Shown: positions 1-7,800 of the stretch, piece after piece
Numbering within the stretch: the first letter of the stretch is position 1
Layout of the letters: each line of letters begins with the position of its first letter
From: Thermococcus siculi
GTDB taxonomy: Archaea > Methanobacteriota_B > Thermococci > Thermococcales > Thermococcaceae
Direction: 5' to 3'
Length of the DNA stretch: 64,000 bases
Assembly: GCF_002214505.1 (NCBI RefSeq)
Contig: NZ_CP015103.1
Coordinates: forward strand, 124,001-188,000
Notes under the pieces: generated by a model
Database searches by the model: none
What the model saw: only the letters and a program-made list of their open reading frames with translations
Told to the model about the DNA's origin: nothing
Made by a program: the position numbers and the translations under genes

Positions 1-664
1 AGAGCATTATGCTGTCCACAGCTCCAGTGGCCAGGACGACCCTCTTGGCCATAAACTCTATCAGCTGGTCGCCCCTGACTGCCGGAACGAGGAAGTACTC
101 GCCCTTGTCGAAGACGCCTAAAGCGGTAGTCCCGAGGAAAACCCTGACGTTCTCCGGAAAGTCGGTGAGCCTCTCTATTGCCTCCCGTGGGTTCCCGAAG
201 CCCTCCTGGTCAACGCCCTTGAGCCACATGTCGCCTCCAAGCCAGCCCTTCTCCTCTATTAGTGCAACGGTGAGCTTTCCTCCGATTTCCTCAACGACGC
301 CGAGACCTGCCGGGCCGGCTCCGATGACGGCAACGTCAACAACGTAGCGGAGGACGGGCTTGCCCTCGTCTATCTCTACCTGCTCTTGGAACTCGTCGTA
401 GCGCTGCCTCTCGATCCTCATGCCGTCCCTCAGCTTGAGCTTCCGCCCATTGACGTTCTTAACGCCGTTCACCGTAACGGGAAGGGGACCGAAGGTAAAA
501 GCGCCGCGGTGCCTGCCTTCAGTGCTGGTGGTGAGCCAGTAAACGCCGTTGGCGAGCATCGCCACCGGGAATTTCTCACCCTCGTAGGCCTCGTAGGGCT
601 TTCCATCGAGATGTATCGTGATCTTCTTAGAAGGGTCCTTCTCCGTCAGGTCGAGTGGTCTCAT
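1..664 (-). CDS. L-proline dehydrogenase alpha subunit, 3' part outside window
   Basis: The FAD-dependent oxidoreductase subunit of the archaeal dye-linked proline dehydrogenase complex, which oxidises proline to pyrroline-5-carboxylate. About 221 codons are visible and the C-terminal half lies beyond the window edge. The N-terminal 100 residues resemble the ferredoxin-like (Fer2_4) domain of sarcosine-oxidase alpha-type proteins. A Rossmann motif [10 protein letters not shown] follows, then the conserved stretch EEKGWLGGDMWLKG. The whole segment resembles, from memory, the Pyrococcus horikoshii PDH1 alpha subunit. The ATG at 664 is chosen because GGTGGG lies just upstream. The gene lies downstream of the proline-type symporter, with a promoter of its own between them. 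A general sarcosine-oxidase-like enzyme is the alternative, but the neighbour favours proline. Confidence 0.85.
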   Translation of the reverse strand, partial: MRPLDLTEKDPSKKITIHLDGKPYEAYEGEKFPVAMLANGVYWLTTSTEGRHRGAFTFGPLPVTVNGVKNVNGRKLKLRDGMRIERQRYDEFQEQVEIDEGKPVLRYVVDVAVIGAGPAGLGVVEEIGGKLTVALIEEKGWLGGDMWLKGVDQEGFGNPREAIERLTDFPENVRVFLGTTALGVFDKGEYFLVPAVRGDQLIEFMAKRVVLATGAVDSIML

Positions 665-710
665 GTTCCCACCTCGAAAATTTTACAATAGGCGCTCTTT
701 CTTATACAAC

Positions 711-722
711 GATGTTTATAAA
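711..722 (-). promoter_or_regulatory. TATA box of the proline dehydrogenase gene
   Basis: Read on the minus strand, the sequence gtttataaac lies about 50 bases before the dehydrogenase start. This predicts transcription starting near 688, so the dehydrogenase can be expressed separately from the upstream symporter. A TATA-like tttaaaacc further upstream (about 743-751) is a weaker candidate. Confidence 0.5.
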
Positions 723-811
723 CGTTAGGCTGCCCAAAAATGGTTTAAAACCTTTGGTTTAGAAGAACAGTCAAGGCGCGATGAAACGCTTCAAAACAAA
801 GAAAGAGAGGG

Positions 812-2428
812 TCAGGCAATACCCTTGGCAAGGACGAACTCGGCGACGTTCTCGACCTGGCTCTTGGCCCTGGTCTCGGTGACGGTCTTCTTGCCCGTCT
901 CGATGGGAACCTTCTTGAATATCTCCCCGTGGAGTTTGACGACGTCCTCGGGCGGCTTTGTGAAGAGGCTGACGATTATGATGACGAACAGCGTTATGAA
1001 GAAGTTGATGAAGAACACCGGGATGCCGTTGAACCAGCCGCCGATGGTGCCCCAGAAGCCCGGAGCGTCGGGGTGGAATGCCCAGCCGTATATCTTGGCC
1101 TCGAAGATGACCTCGCTGATCAATCCGTAGGCCATTCCAACTATGGCCCCCTCCTTGGTGGTTCTCTTCCACCAGAGGCTCAGCGTGAGTATAGGACCGA
1201 AGCCGACTGCCAGGCCGCCCCAGGCGGTGGCAACCATCTGGTAGATGACGCCCGGACCGGTCAGGGCGAACCAGAGGCCTACGAGGGCGACGGCGGCGAC
1301 GACCAGACGCGAGATGTTGACCATCTGCTTCTTTCCTAGCTCCTTGCCGAGCACCTTGTGGTAGAAGTCCCTCGCTATGGCCGAAGAAGCCACGAGGAGC
1401 TGTGAGTCGGCGGTACTCATGACGGCCGAGATGATACCGGCTATGACGAAACCCGCTATCCAGCTGGGCATCAGCTCGACTGCCATCGCAGGGATAACCC
1501 TCTCGGGGTCGCTGACTTCCAGCATGCCTGCCTCGTAGAGGGCGAAGCCGAGGAATCCCGCGAAGAACGCACCCCACAGGACGATGGTTGTCCAGATGCC
1601 GCTGATGAATATACCTGGCCTTCTGAGCTTCCTCGGATCCTCAACGCTCATGTAGCGGGTAACTATGTGCGGCTGACCGAGATAACCGACTATCCACGAG
1701 GCGTATCCGATGGCGAAGACAAGGGCCGCTGTTCCGGTGGCGCCGCCGAAGGGGTGGAGCTTGGCGGGATCCACCGCTCCGATGATTTCGGTCGCCTTGT
1801 CGAGGCCACCAATCTCCGCGAGGGCGAGGAACGGGACGACTATCAGCGTCAGCAGCATGAAGAGGGCCTGCACAACGTCCGTCCACACGACCGCGAAGAA
1901 TCCACCGGTGATAACGTAGGCCGTCAGTATGACCACCGTTATTATGATTCCGGTGTCCACACTTACTCCGAAGCCCTCCGCGAAGGTCTTCCCTCCTGCG
2001 GTGAACTGTGCCGCAACGTATGCGGTCATGAAGATTATGATTATCAGCGCGCTGAGGATTCTTATGAGCTTGGTGTTGTCCTTCAGGCGGGCCTCAAGAT
2101 AGTCCGGCAACGTTATTGCCCTGAATTTACCGGCGTATATCCTGAGCCTTGGGCCTATTAGAACGTAATCGGCGAGGGTACCGAAGAGACAGCCGATTCC
2201 CGCCCAGAATGCCCCAATACCGGCTTTGAATGCGCTGCCCGGATAACCCAGCATCAGCCAGCCGGAGAAGTCGCTGGCTTTGTCACTGAGGGAAGCGGCG
2301 AGGATGTGGACCTTCCTGCCTCCGACGAAGTACTGGTCTTCGGTTTTTGTGTAGCGGTTGGCCCACCAGCCGATGTAGGCCAGGATGCCGAGATAGATCA
2401 GGAAGCCGAGGAGGATTCCGCTGTTCAT
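812..2428 (-). CDS. putP: Sodium:proline symporter (SSS family, PutP-like)
   Basis: A 538-residue polytopic membrane protein of the sodium:solute symporter family, normally 12-13 membrane helices driving uptake by sodium symport. The first helix is near residues 5-22, and SDFSGWLMLGYPG near residue 50 is typical of PutP proteins. The position next to proline dehydrogenase supports proline as substrate. The start overlaps the stop of the small upstream gene by four bases (ATGA), so the two are probably translated together. The soluble C-terminal tail (about residues 485-538) is rich in Lys and Glu. Other SSS substrates such as pantothenate cannot be excluded from sequence alone. Confidence 0.88.
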   Translation of the reverse strand: MNSGILLGFLIYLGILAYIGWWANRYTKTEDQYFVGGRKVHILAASLSDKASDFSGWLMLGYPGSAFKAGIGAFWAGIGCLFGTLADYVLIGPRLRIYAGKFRAITLPDYLEARLKDNTKLIRILSALIIIIFMTAYVAAQFTAGGKTFAEGFGVSVDTGIIITVVILTAYVITGGFFAVVWTDVVQALFMLLTLIVVPFLALAEIGGLDKATEIIGAVDPAKLHPFGGATGTAALVFAIGYASWIVGYLGQPHIVTRYMSVEDPRKLRRPGIFISGIWTTIVLWGAFFAGFLGFALYEAGMLEVSDPERVIPAMAVELMPSWIAGFVIAGIISAVMSTADSQLLVASSAIARDFYHKVLGKELGKKQMVNISRLVVAAVALVGLWFALTGPGVIYQMVATAWGGLAVGFGPILTLSLWWKRTTKEGAIVGMAYGLISEVIFEAKIYGWAFHPDAPGFWGTIGGWFNGIPVFFINFFITLFVIIIVSLFTKPPEDVVKLHGEIFKKVPIETGKKTVTETRAKSQVENVAEFVLAKGIA

Positions 2429-2604
2429 GCCTTACCCTCCTCCTTAAGCTGTTTTACGAGGTCCTCGTCGTAGGCAAGAATCTCATCGTCGACGTAGTAT
2501 TCCTTGCCCGTTATTCTGTCCCAGTAGCCGTACAGCAGCATAGTTAAAATCCCCAAAAAAGTTGGAACCAACAGTGTCGCCCAGGCTTCACCGCTCAGTC
2601 CCAT
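2425..2604 (-). CDS. Small membrane partner protein of the symporter
   Basis: A 59-residue protein with one hydrophobic helix (about residues 8-26) followed by an acidic, Lys/Glu-rich soluble tail. Its stop codon overlaps the symporter start in an ATGA arrangement. Small single-helix proteins encoded directly before SSS symporters are known as symporter small accessory proteins; I infer it assembles with or stabilises PutP. The ATG at 2604 is chosen over an in-frame upstream start because GAGGTGG lies at proper spacing before it. The catalytic carrier is the downstream gene; nothing here suggests an enzyme. Confidence 0.7.
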   Translation of the reverse strand: MGLSGEAWATLLVPTFLGILTMLLYGYWDRITGKEYYVDDEILAYDEDLVKQLKEEGKA

Positions 2605-2625
2605 TTTAGACCACCTCAATACATC

Positions 2626-2645
2626 GATGCCGTCGAGACGGCATC
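2626..2645. promoter_or_regulatory. Perfect inverted repeat in the symporter leader
   Basis: GATGCCGT-cgag-ACGGCATC is a perfect 8-bp inverted repeat with a 4-base spacer. It lies between the minus-strand TATA candidates (catataag near 2652-2660, tttatattt near 2672-2682) and the start of the small symporter gene. It could be a repressor operator overlapping the transcription start or an RNA hairpin in the leader. No regulator is known from the sequence. Confidence 0.45.
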
Positions 2646-2782
2646 AAGCTACTTATATGCCCCTTACAAATATAAACGTATTGGTTTAATTCTTCCGAAT
2701 ATTCAACGTGATGTCAAAAAACTGTAACAGAACTTCCGCAAGAATTAATTAGGGGGCGGTTGTAGATTACAGGGGGTTTAAA

Positions 2783-3268
2783 ATGAGGGTCACCGTGATG
2801 AGGCCGATATTCAAACCTGAGAATGCTTCAAACATTGACTTCGTGCTCTACCCGTACCACATCTTCCACCTCAGGCTCTTCTACAAGCGCCTCGGGAGGA
2901 GCGACAGGGTCTTCGACTACTTCGCCTACGTCGACCTGTATCGCCTGGGTGCAGAGAGGGGCGACGGCTTCATCGAACTCTACGAGTGGGACGTCGAGGA
3001 CAGGAAGGTAATGGAGCCGCTGGTCGACTACGAAGAGGCCGAGAAGAAGGCCTTCGAGAGCGCCATAACATGGGGGAACTCTAGAGTGGTCTCATGGTGG
3101 CTGCCGAGGATAGAGATCGTCCGGCACGAAAGGGCATACAAGGTCTTCTGGCTCTATGAGAGTGACGGAGAAAAGCTGATAATGGACAGCCTCGACGGGA
3201 AGGAATACTCGCTGGATGCAATGGTTGGGAAGAACGGGAGAAAGTGTAAGGGGCCGTGGTGCAGGTGA
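2783..3268 (+). CDS. Hypothetical protein
   Basis: A 161-residue soluble protein I do not recognise. It is rich in aromatic residues (YPYHIFHLRLFYKRL near residue 25 and VVSWWLPRIEIV near residue 105) and ends in GRKCKGPWCR with two cysteines. There is no signal peptide or membrane helix. A G-rich ribosome binding site (AGGGGG) precedes the ATG. It is divergent from the proline operon and has its own upstream region with AT-rich stretches. Codon use looks like that of its neighbours. No function is assigned. Confidence 0.7.
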   Translation: MRVTVMRPIFKPENASNIDFVLYPYHIFHLRLFYKRLGRSDRVFDYFAYVDLYRLGAERGDGFIELYEWDVEDRKVMEPLVDYEEAEKKAFESAITWGNSRVVSWWLPRIEIVRHERAYKVFWLYESDGEKLIMDSLDGKEYSLDAMVGKNGRKCKGPWCR

Positions 3269-3314
3269 CGAAAACGTTATCAAATCCAAAGTTTAACGCC
3301 TTATGGGGATGTGA

Positions 3315-3509
3315 ATGGACGTGACCTTGAAGGTGAGGGTTCCTAAGGGAATCGACGAAAAGCTCGTGGGGGAAATGACGGAGATATTCGCACGGGCTCA
3401 GGCTTTGAGGATGCTTGCCTCCAATAAGAGAAAGGTGAGAGCTGAGAGGGCATCATGGGGGGAGCTTCGTGAGTATCTACAGGAGTACAGGGACTTTTCT
3501 GGACAGTAG
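3315..3509 (+). CDS. Antitoxin-like small protein, VapB-type partner
   Basis: A 64-residue charged protein beginning DVTLKVRVPKGIDEKLVGEM, which looks like a short beta strand followed by helices, as in ribbon-helix-helix or AbrB-type VapB antitoxins. Its 3' end overlaps the PIN-domain gene by 41 bases, the arrangement expected for toxin-antitoxin pairs. The ATG follows a GGGGATGTG ribosome binding site. Sequence similarity to named antitoxins is weak, so the call rests on size, charge and context. Confidence 0.6.
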   Translation: MDVTLKVRVPKGIDEKLVGEMTEIFARAQALRMLASNKRKVRAERASWGELREYLQEYRDFSGQ

Positions 3510-3936
3510 CGTCCTTCTCAACCTGCTCTTTGAGACCGAACTGACAGAGAGGGCAAGAAAGCTCTTTTCCATGGCTGATGATCCGCTGGTTTCCGAAACG
3601 GTCGTGGATGAGTGTGTCTACGTCACGCTCAGGAAGAAGGCCTCTTCCAGAGGGATCATGAACATCCATGGGCTGAGGAAATTCCTGAAAACTGAAGAGG
3701 GAAGGACCCTCCTCAGGGAATCCTCCGAGATGGTGCTTTCGTTCATAGGCAAGTACGGGATTGAGATTATTGAAGACCCCGATATTTTTCTGACCCTGAG
3801 CATAGCGGAGAAGTACGGCCTTCTAATGCACGATGCAAAAATCATTGGTGCCATGATGTCCAGCGGGGTCAGGCGGATAGCAACCCTTGACCGGGACTTT
3901 GAGGGGATACCCATAATCGAAGTCCTCAAAGAATAG
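3469..3936 (+). CDS. PIN-domain ribonuclease, VapC-like toxin
   Basis: A 155-residue PIN-fold protein. The acidic residues expected for metal-dependent RNase activity are visible: TFLDSSVLL near residue 11, ETVVDECVY near residue 45, LLMHDAKIIG near residue 122 and ATLDRDFEG near residue 139. VapC toxins cleave tRNA or rRNA and are held inactive by VapB. The GTG start at 3469 sits inside the antitoxin gene after GGGGGAGC, giving translational coupling. Some archaeal PIN proteins act in rRNA processing instead, but the overlapping small partner favours toxin-antitoxin. Confidence 0.75.
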   Translation: MSIYRSTGTFLDSSVLLNLLFETELTERARKLFSMADDPLVSETVVDECVYVTLRKKASSRGIMNIHGLRKFLKTEEGRTLLRESSEMVLSFIGKYGIEIIEDPDIFLTLSIAEKYGLLMHDAKIIGAMMSSGVRRIATLDRDFEGIPIIEVLKE

Positions 3937-3995
3937 TAGTAAGGAATCTCAGGAACTCGTATACTGCCTTAGAATGCTGTGGACGTGCTGTGAAG

Positions 3996-4075
3996 CATCT
4001 GGTGGAGTATGTACTTCATGTTCATTGCCTTAAATCAGTGTATCGAGCCAAGGAGATCTCCTAAGCCACCAGATG
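3996..4075. repeat. Separated inverted repeat in non-coding spacer
   Basis: CATCTGGTGG at 3996-4005 pairs with CCACCAGATG at 4066-4075, 60 bases apart, with a short palindrome GGAGATCTCC at about 4051-4060 between them. It lies in the 249-base spacer between the convergent PIN-domain and GTPase genes. It may be a folded non-coding RNA or the worn remnant of a small element. Confidence 0.35.
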
Positions 4076-4185
4076 TCCTTCAAGAGAACACCCTCGTCCT
4101 CTCGCCGATTTCAGCATCTCAAAAGCCGAATAGCACGATTTATCTCACATGAAAAAAGGGCGTAAGGCGTATTCAGGGATTTCGT

Positions 4186-5352
4186 TTACCTCGCGTGAAT
4201 CTCCACTATATCCCCGTCTTCCAATACGTGATCTGCTCCAACCCTCTGCCCCGGGAACTTGACGCTCTTACCCCAGACCCTTGCATAGCGGAAGTTCCTG
4301 GCGAAGTCCTTGTGGATCCTCTCGGCCAGATCCATAACCGTCGAACCCTTCTTGAGCGGCACCGGCGGATACGCTGGCTCCTCCCCGGGGCTCTTGGTGA
4401 ATACCCTTATTATCCCGGCCAGCTCGTACAGCTCGTCCTTGAGCTTGTCCAGTTGTATCTTCCTCTTCGCCGAGACTGGAACTATCTTGAAGCGGTCTCC
4501 GTATGCCTTGACCAGCTTTTCGTAGTTCTCCTTGCTGCCCGGGGCGTCTCCCTTGTTGGCAATGATGATGGCCCTCCTCCAGACGAGACTCTCATCCAAA
4601 GCATCGGCGAACTCCTCAAGGGTTACAGGCTCCTTGACGGTTATCTCCGCGGAGTGAATCCTCTCCTCGCGGAGCATCCTCATGACCTCGCTGATATCTC
4701 CCTTGATGTTCTCCTGGCCGTTGATGACGATTCCGCCCATGGCGGTCCTCTTTATCTCCACCCTGGGCTTCCTCTTGTTGAGCTTTATTCCCGCCCTCTC
4801 AAACTCCTTCAGAAGGATTTCCATCTGCTTAACCGGGTCCTGAGAGAGGTCTACCACAATCGCTATTGCATCGGCGTTCCTTATGACACTCAACAGCTGC
4901 GGCCCCATTCCTTTTCCGAGTGCCGCTCCCTCAACTAGCCCCGGAACTTCAACGAGCTGTATCTGAACGTCCTTGTGGTGCATCATTCCCGGAATCGGCT
5001 CCACCGTTGTGAATGCGTAGTCGGCCACGTCTGCATCGACGTTGGTGAGGGCCTTCATGAGGGAGCTTTTGCCGACGTTCGGAAGGCCCGCGAGAACTAT
5101 CTGGGCGGCACCCTCTTTCCTCACTGCGAGGGAGGGTCCACCACCGCCCTTCTTCATCTGGCGCTGCTTCTCAAGCTCCTTCCTCAGCTCGGAGAGCTTT
5201 CTCTTTATCTGGAGCCTGAGCTTCTCGGTTCCCTTGTGCTTTGGAACGGTGGCGTACATCTTTTCGAGGGCGCGTATCTTCTCGGGGATACTCTTGGCGT
5301 TCCTGTACTCCTCTTCGGCCGCCAGATACTCTGCTGTCACGTTCGTTGGCAT
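4186..5352 (-). CDS. DRG-family GTP-binding protein with TGS domain
   Basis: A 388-residue Obg/DRG-type GTPase. The basic coiled N-terminus (residues 20-75) is followed by the G domain with GLPNVGKSS (89-97), the switch and G3 region (VEVPGLVEGAALG) and NKGD near residue 265. A C-terminal TGS domain spans about 315-388. Archaeal and eukaryotic DRG proteins bind ribosomes and assist translation. The ATG at 5352 is preferred over an open upstream extension because GGGAGGG stands before it. It is divergent from the FL11-type regulator. The family is firm; the specific target is not. Confidence 0.9.
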   Translation of the reverse strand: MPTNVTAEYLAAEEEYRNAKSIPEKIRALEKMYATVPKHKGTEKLRLQIKRKLSELRKELEKQRQMKKGGGGPSLAVRKEGAAQIVLAGLPNVGKSSLMKALTNVDADVADYAFTTVEPIPGMMHHKDVQIQLVEVPGLVEGAALGKGMGPQLLSVIRNADAIAIVVDLSQDPVKQMEILLKEFERAGIKLNKRKPRVEIKRTAMGGIVINGQENIKGDISEVMRMLREERIHSAEITVKEPVTLEEFADALDESLVWRRAIIIANKGDAPGSKENYEKLVKAYGDRFKIVPVSAKRKIQLDKLKDELYELAGIIRVFTKSPGEEPAYPPVPLKKGSTVMDLAERIHKDFARNFRYARVWGKSVKFPGQRVGADHVLEDGDIVEIHAR

Positions 5353-5428
5353 CGCTGACCCTCCCAGAAGCTCTGAATTTAAAAGAGGACGGCGTTTTAT
5401 AAAAGTATGGTTTTCGGAAATCGGCAAG

Positions 5429-5455
5429 TTTATATATCCTTCCGAAAATTTTTTA
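5429..5455 (+). promoter_or_regulatory. FL11 regulator promoter with FL11-like operator
   Basis: A TATA box tttatatat (5429-5437) lies about 30 bases before the start of the Lrp-family gene. Directly downstream, CGAAAATTTTTTA (5443-5455) matches the known FL11 site TGAAAWWWTTTCA at 10 of 13 positions. Its place between TATA box and predicted start fits autorepression. Confidence 0.5.
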
Positions 5456-5470
5456 CCGGCGGTGATGCTC

Positions 5471-5923
5471 ATGCGAACGGGTTTGGACGAGGTCGACAGG
5501 AAGATACTCACGATACTCCAGAAGAACAGCAGAACGCCCCTCCGCGAGATTTCTAAGGAAGTAGGACTGGCGGAGTCGACGGTCTACGAGAGGATAAAGA
5601 AGCTCAAGGAGCGGGGGATAATAAAGAAGTTCACCGTGATGCTTGACCCGGATTCCCTGGGCTTCAAGATACTGGCCTTCATACTGATAAAGTCCAAGGC
5701 CGGCATGTACTCCCACGTGGCGAACGAGCTTAAGAGACACCCCCAGATAGTCGAGATATACGAGACCACCGGCGACTACGATATGCTGGTCAAGATAAGG
5801 ACGAGCGGGAGCGACGAGCTGAACGAGTTCCTCGATACCATAGGCGAGATAGACGGGGTCGTTGCGACCCACACGATGGTCGTTCTGAAGATACACAAGG
5901 AGACAACGGAGCTGCCTCTCTGA
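5471..5923 (+). CDS. Lrp/AsnC-family regulator, FL11 type
   Basis: A 150-residue feast/famine transcription regulator: an N-terminal winged helix-turn-helix (residues 6-55, LREISKEVGLAESTVYERIK) and a C-terminal RAM effector domain (about 65-145, with YETTGDYDMLVKIR). The ending HKETTELPL and much of the body match, from memory, Pyrococcus FL11, which binds lysine and represses many genes as an octamer. The start is set at 5471, with GGTGATG just before it; the ATG at 5465 is an alternative. An operator-like site upstream suggests autoregulation. Confidence 0.88.
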   Translation: MRTGLDEVDRKILTILQKNSRTPLREISKEVGLAESTVYERIKKLKERGIIKKFTVMLDPDSLGFKILAFILIKSKAGMYSHVANELKRHPQIVEIYETTGDYDMLVKIRTSGSDELNEFLDTIGEIDGVVATHTMVVLKIHKETTELPL

Positions 5924-5995
5924 CCATTTCTGTCCAGAAAGGGTTATAAGTGTCTTTTTCTATTTCCTTCTGAACGTTAGCATGGAGGTGTTCTC

Positions 5996-6496
5996 ATGAA
6001 GGTGCTGTTTCTGAGTGCTGACGGGTTCGAAGATCTGGAACTGATCTACCCACTTCACAGGCTCAAGGAAGAGAACCACGAGGTCTACGTGGCCAGCTTC
6101 CAGAGGGGCAAGATTACGGGCAAGCACGGCTACACAGTCAACGTTGACCTTTCCTTTGACGAGGTCGATCCGGACGAGTTCGATGCCCTGGTTCTTCCGG
6201 GAGGAAAGGCCCCCGAGAGGGTGAGACTCAACGAGAAGGCCGTGATGATAACCAGAAAGATGTTCGAGGACGGAAAACCGGTTGCCAGCATCTGCCACGG
6301 GCTGCAGATACTCATCTCGGCGGGGGTTCTTTAGGGCAGGAAGGGGACGAGCACGATAACCATCAGGGACGATGTGAAGAACGCCGGCGCCGAGTGGATC
6401 GATGCTGAAGTCGTGGTCGACGGCAACTGGGTCAGCTCGAGGCATCCCGGAGACCTCTATGCCTGGATGCGCGAGTTCGTGAAGCTTTTGAAGTGA
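5996..6496 (+). pseudogene. pfpI: Intracellular protease/deglycase PfpI, broken by in-frame TAG
   Basis: Reading through one TAG at 6332-6334 (codon 113) gives exactly 166 residues, the size of PfpI. The hexameric DJ-1/PfpI-superfamily enzymes act as proteases and as glycation-repair deglycases. The catalytic Cys100-His101 pair lies in SICHG, before the stop; the remaining 53 codons (GRKGTS to FVKLLK) stay in frame and look conserved. Two further departures from the usual sequence are ICHGLQ, where Leu replaces a usual Pro, and GTSTITIRDD, where family members have GTSYPGIKDD. Either the gene is recently inactivated, or the base is a sequence error. Confidence 0.85.
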
Positions 6497-6594
6497 TGCT
6501 TCCCCTTTTGGGCTTTTCCTGTTTCCCCGCCATCGTAACTTTTGAAAATCGTAAACTTTATACGGTGGAGTGAGTATAAGTATCGGGTGAGAAC

Positions 6595-7308
6595 ATGCTC
6601 AGACGTGGTGGTGCCCTTCTTCTGATCGTCGGCGTCGTTCTTGCGGTCATACTCATCGGGGCAGTCGCAACCCTGGTGATTCACGGTCGCGAGATTCCCA
6701 AAAAGGAAGCCGGGCCATTGGAGGAGCTGGGAACCTTCGATGCCGGCGCAGTCGTTGTCAGGGAGGTAGTTGGCGACGTGCAGATCACCGAGGCGAATGT
6801 GAGCGGCGTCGTCGTTAAGAGCAACCTCCCCGTGAACGTCAGCTACTCCGACGGTCTCCTGACCGTGTACTGCCAGAGAAAGAGCGTTAGGGAACTCTTC
6901 CGGTACAGAGAAACGAACGCCTGCAACGAGTATGTGGGTGGTAAAGTCGTGATCGAGGTTGGAAAGAGGCTCGCGGATGTTTGGGTTCGCGAGACCGTCG
7001 GAAACGTCAGTGTTAACGTGAACGCCACAAGGCTGGTCTTCGAGGACATCGTCGGCGACGTTTCCGCGAGCGCACCGGCGGAATACATGATCGAGGACGT
7101 GGTTGGGGACGTCTCGATACGCGCGGAGGGAGACGTCACAGTTAAAGACGTCGTCGGAGACGTCTACATCTCTGTCCCCGCCAGCTTCTCCGTCCAGCTC
7201 AGCGTCGAGAACATCGTTGGCAACGTTGAGAACACCCATCCCGGAAGCGGGAAGCCTGTTCTGGTGAGAATATCCCACGTCATAGGCGACGTTAAGATCG
7301 GGCAATGA
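6595..7308 (+). CDS. Membrane-anchored DUF4097-like beta-repeat protein
   Basis: A 237-residue protein with one N-terminal membrane helix (about residues 7-29, rich in Val, Leu and Ile) and an outward beta-rich domain. The motif [ED]VVGDV or IVGNV recurs about every 18-20 residues (REVVGDVQI, RETVGNVSV, EDIVGDVSA, EDVVGDVSI, KDVVGDVYI, ENIVGNVEN, SHVIGDVKI), as expected of a right-handed beta-helix of the DUF4097 adhesin-like type. A PspC gene follows closely, an association common for DUF4097 proteins, suggesting a role in envelope stress. It has its own promoter region with a TATA-like ctttatacg near 6555. Confidence 0.65.
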   Translation: MLRRGGALLLIVGVVLAVILIGAVATLVIHGREIPKKEAGPLEELGTFDAGAVVVREVVGDVQITEANVSGVVVKSNLPVNVSYSDGLLTVYCQRKSVRELFRYRETNACNEYVGGKVVIEVGKRLADVWVRETVGNVSVNVNATRLVFEDIVGDVSASAPAEYMIEDVVGDVSIRAEGDVTVKDVVGDVYISVPASFSVQLSVENIVGNVENTHPGSGKPVLVRISHVIGDVKIGQ

Positions 7309-7347
7309 TTTTTAAGCCCGCCCTAGTTTTTTATTCCGGTGAGAGAA

Positions 7348-7800
7348 ATGGCGAAGAGACTGGTGAGATCGAAGAAGGAGAGGGTTCTCCTGGGCGTCCT
7401 TGGAGGTTTCGCGGAGCACCTGGACCTCGATCCAACTCTGGTGAGGCTGCTCTTCATCGTCCTGTTAGTCTTCAATCCCGTTGCCATGACCCTGCTCTAC
7501 TTCCTCGCGGCATTGATAATCCCGGAGGAAGGCGAAGAAGGGGAGGAAAGCAAGAGGCTCGCCGAGAGGCTTGACGAGGTCATAAACGAGACGGGCAACA
7601 GGTTGAGCGAGCTGTTCTCCGGGAGCGAGAACTCGAAGGCGATAGCCCTCGTTCTGATACTCCTCGGGGCCCTCCTCCTGGCCGGGCCGTTCATGCCGGT
7701 CTTCCTCCCGGCAATAGACATCAGAACCCTGGTTGGACTCGTTCTGCTTGCACTGGGGGTAATCCTGCTCGTTAAGGGTGAGAACAATGGAGCGCTTTAA
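7348..7800 (+). CDS. PspC-domain membrane protein
   Basis: A 150-residue membrane protein. Residues 1-60 form a PspC domain (RSKKERVLLGVLGGFAEHLDLDPTLVRLLF) with one helix near 32-57. After an acidic coiled segment (58-95) two more helices follow (about 100-145). PspC proteins sense membrane stress in bacteria and are common, poorly understood membrane proteins in archaea. The ATG at 7348 is chosen over a GTG nine bases earlier because GGTGA precedes it at normal spacing. The 3' end overlaps the next gene by 14 bases. Confidence 0.8.
   Translation: MAKRLVRSKKERVLLGVLGGFAEHLDLDPTLVRLLFIVLLVFNPVAMTLLYFLAALIIPEEGEEGEESKRLAERLDEVINETGNRLSELFSGSENSKAIALVLILLGALLLAGPFMPVFLPAIDIRTLVGLVLLALGVILLVKGENNGAL

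Noticed and set aside
5042-5470. A 5' extension of the FL11-type regulator into the GTPase gene
   Set aside because: The extension is antisense to the conserved GTPase and precedes the TATA box at 5429-5437.
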